Below are positions 34,195 to 35,125 of a stretch of DNA of 35,125 bases, one piece after another (the stretch's first letter is position 1; each line of letters begins with the position of its first letter). The position numbers and the translations under genes are program-made. Under the pieces are notes generated by a model that was not told the DNA's origin, ran no database searches, and was given only the letters and a program-made list of their open reading frames with translations. The DNA lies in contig JADBYA010000049.1 in NCBI GenBank assembly GCA_020403245.1, positions 1 through 35,125 of the forward strand. Reading direction: 5' to 3'. Source of the DNA: Flavobacterium sp. GTDB taxonomy: Bacteria > Bacteroidota > Bacteroidia > Flavobacteriales > Flavobacteriaceae.

Positions 34195-34965
34195 TTATTC
34201 GTCATTTTGTAATTTACGTTTTAATTTTCGGATATCTTCTTTTAGCAATACCGTTGAATCAGCAATTACGCTAACGCTTTTCCCTCGCTTTAACATTTCG
34301 ATTGCTTTATCAACATTTGCTTGATATGTTACATAACTTTTCACAGTGTCCTTGTCAGCACTATCATTGTATATATCACTATTGATTATATTATTAGTTG
34401 TTAAAGAATCTTGGAGATTTTTATCATTTTTTTCAAAATTCAAACTTTGCTCCTGATTTGCAGTTTTTTTTTTGAACTCAATTGATGCCATAAGATAAAA
34501 AGAAAATGCTTCACTTAATTCTTTAATTGGCAAATTACCTTCAATAAATAATTCGTCATTTTTATTTATTATTTGGAGAGTGTAATTATAATTAAGTTGT
34601 TTAGACATATACGATGTTAATACACCATTTAAAAAAGTTTTATTTTCTTGTTCTTCTATTTTTTGAATAAAATCATCCGAGTATTTAATAGAAATTTGAG
34701 AAGAGCAATCACATTTCTTTAAACTTTCATCTTTTGCAGTTGTTCTAGCATTAATAATTTCTATGTTTTCATTTATAAATTTTTCTAAAACTTCTTTTAC
34801 ATCTATACCAATCATTTTATATTGTGTACCAATTTCTCCATTCATTTCTTTAACAATTAATTGTTTTGCCAATTCTATAGATTCTTCATCATCACAACTT
34901 GGTTGTTTTGAACAGCTAGAGAATATAAATAAGAATATAATGGCTATTACGTTAGTATATTTCAT
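34195..34965 (-). CDS. Hypothetical lipoprotein
   Basis: This 256-aa protein has a lipoprotein signal (IFLFIFSSCSKQ, Cys18). The central region is helical and beta mixed with a CDC pair (KKCDCSSQISIKY). After a long Asn/Asp-rich linker, the C-terminus (AIEMLKRGKSVSVIADSTVL, then KEDIRKLKRKL) looks like a short helix-turn-helix or coiled helix. That is odd for an exported lipoprotein and may be a protein-binding tail. No family is recognised. The cassette containing it (34180-35024) also has longer imperfect ends, ggctaccgc at 34170 and gcggtagcc at 35005. Confidence 0.6.
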   Translation of the reverse strand: MKYTNVIAIIFLFIFSSCSKQPSCDDEESIELAKQLIVKEMNGEIGTQYKMIGIDVKEVLEKFINENIEIINARTTAKDESLKKCDCSSQISIKYSDDFIQKIEEQENKTFLNGVLTSYMSKQLNYNYTLQIINKNDELFIEGNLPIKELSEAFSFYLMASIEFKKKTANQEQSLNFEKNDKNLQDSLTTNNIINSDIYNDSADKDTVKSYVTYQANVDKAIEMLKRGKSVSVIADSTVLLKEDIRKLKRKLQNDE

Positions 34966-35021
34966 AAAATGTCTTTTTTAAAATTGCGTTAGATTATTGA
35001 ACCGGCGGTAGCCTTGCCCAC

Positions 35022-35125
35022 AACGTCAGACTGTGAAAAAACTTCCACAATCCACAAACAAATATAAAAAAATACTTGTAAGAAAAATATATTTTTCTTA
35101 TTTTTAACCATGCAACATCCCGACG
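35022..35125 (-). repeat. 257-bp intercassette element, copy C (cut by window end)
   Basis: The first 104 bases appear identical to copy A. Its promoter side faces the lipoprotein gene. Its presence shows that the array continues to the right. Confidence 0.9.

Larger units (their letters stand above)
30068..35024 (-). mobile_element. Integron-like gene-cassette array (no integrase seen)
   Basis: There are four units, all on the minus strand: 30193-31188, 31446-32320, 32439-33922 and 34180-35024. Each starts with a GTT-core sequence that recurs inverted at its own 3' end: gttgtag/ctacaac, gttagctgc/gcagccaac, gttagcgtt/aacgctaac, gttgtgggc/gcccataac. Consecutive units are separated by 117, 257, 118 and 257 bp. 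Each unit holds one or two small genes with their own upstream region. The pattern matches integron cassettes, but the cores do not follow GTTRRRY, so the call is tentative. Confidence 0.5.

Noticed and set aside
31186..35125. CRISPR array suggested by spaced repeats
   Set aside because: The repeats are 257 bp long and separated by whole genes; no short regular spacers or cas genes are present.

Overview
The window looks like a chromosome segment of a Flavobacterium-like member of the Bacteroidetes. The evidence is AT-rich DNA, type IX secretion (T9SS) genes with a gliding-motility-type sorting domain, TPR hybrid kinases, LytTR signalling, a TonB-receptor-like outer membrane protein, and upstream regions carrying the TAnnTTTG -7 element of this phylum. 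No rRNA, tRNA or CRISPR array was seen.

Layout. (1) 1-6.3 kb: a T9SS operon on +, with the end of a giant repetitive adhesin, a PorP/SprF protein and a PorE-like TPR/propeller/OmpA protein. It closes with a terminator and a 118-bp inverted-repeat element. (2) 6.6-10.7 kb: a PafA-type alkaline phosphatase and a convergent TPR hybrid histidine kinase. (3) 10.7-13.0 kb: a lipoprotein esterase and a frameshifted retropepsin-like lipoprotein, each behind a copy of a dispersed promoter-like repeat. (4) 13.3-20.7 kb: a signalling block. It holds a LytS/LytTR pair (-), an outer membrane beta-barrel receptor (-), a divergent OmpR-type kinase/regulator pair (+), and a secreted CIA30 protein whose upstream region carries 10-bp tandem half-sites. 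(5) 20.8-24.0 kb: a degraded region with retropepsin relics, hairpin repeats and two minus-strand cassette-like genes. (6) 24.0-27.4 kb: a Crp/Fnr regulator followed by DUF2141, a truncated SDR duplicate, an intact SDR, a small membrane protein and a cupin. (7) 27.5-35.1 kb: minus-strand genes (type IIG restriction-modification enzyme, secreted hypothetical, cupin plus small membrane protein, GT-C-like membrane protein, lipoprotein) separated by structured spacers.

The most interesting feature is region 7, with an outlier at 22.4-23.2 kb. Five one- or two-gene units each begin, in the direction of transcription, with a GTT-core sequence that reappears inverted at the unit's own 3' end. Consecutive unit boundaries are 117, 118, 128, 257 and 257 bp apart. 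The 257-bp spacers are near-identical copies of one element, and a third copy runs off the window. At least one short spacer has the R''-L''/L'-R' hairpin layout of an integron attC site. This resembles an integron-less cassette array (CALIN-like) or a related mobile cassette system. The core sites do not fit the canonical GTTRRRY and no integrase is present, so this remains inference.

The promoter half of the 257-bp element is related to a dispersed repeat present in four more places on the + strand, in every case pointing toward a gene. This suggests a portable promoter/5'-UTR module. The other half carries terminator-like hairpins, so the element may insulate each cassette and drive the next one.
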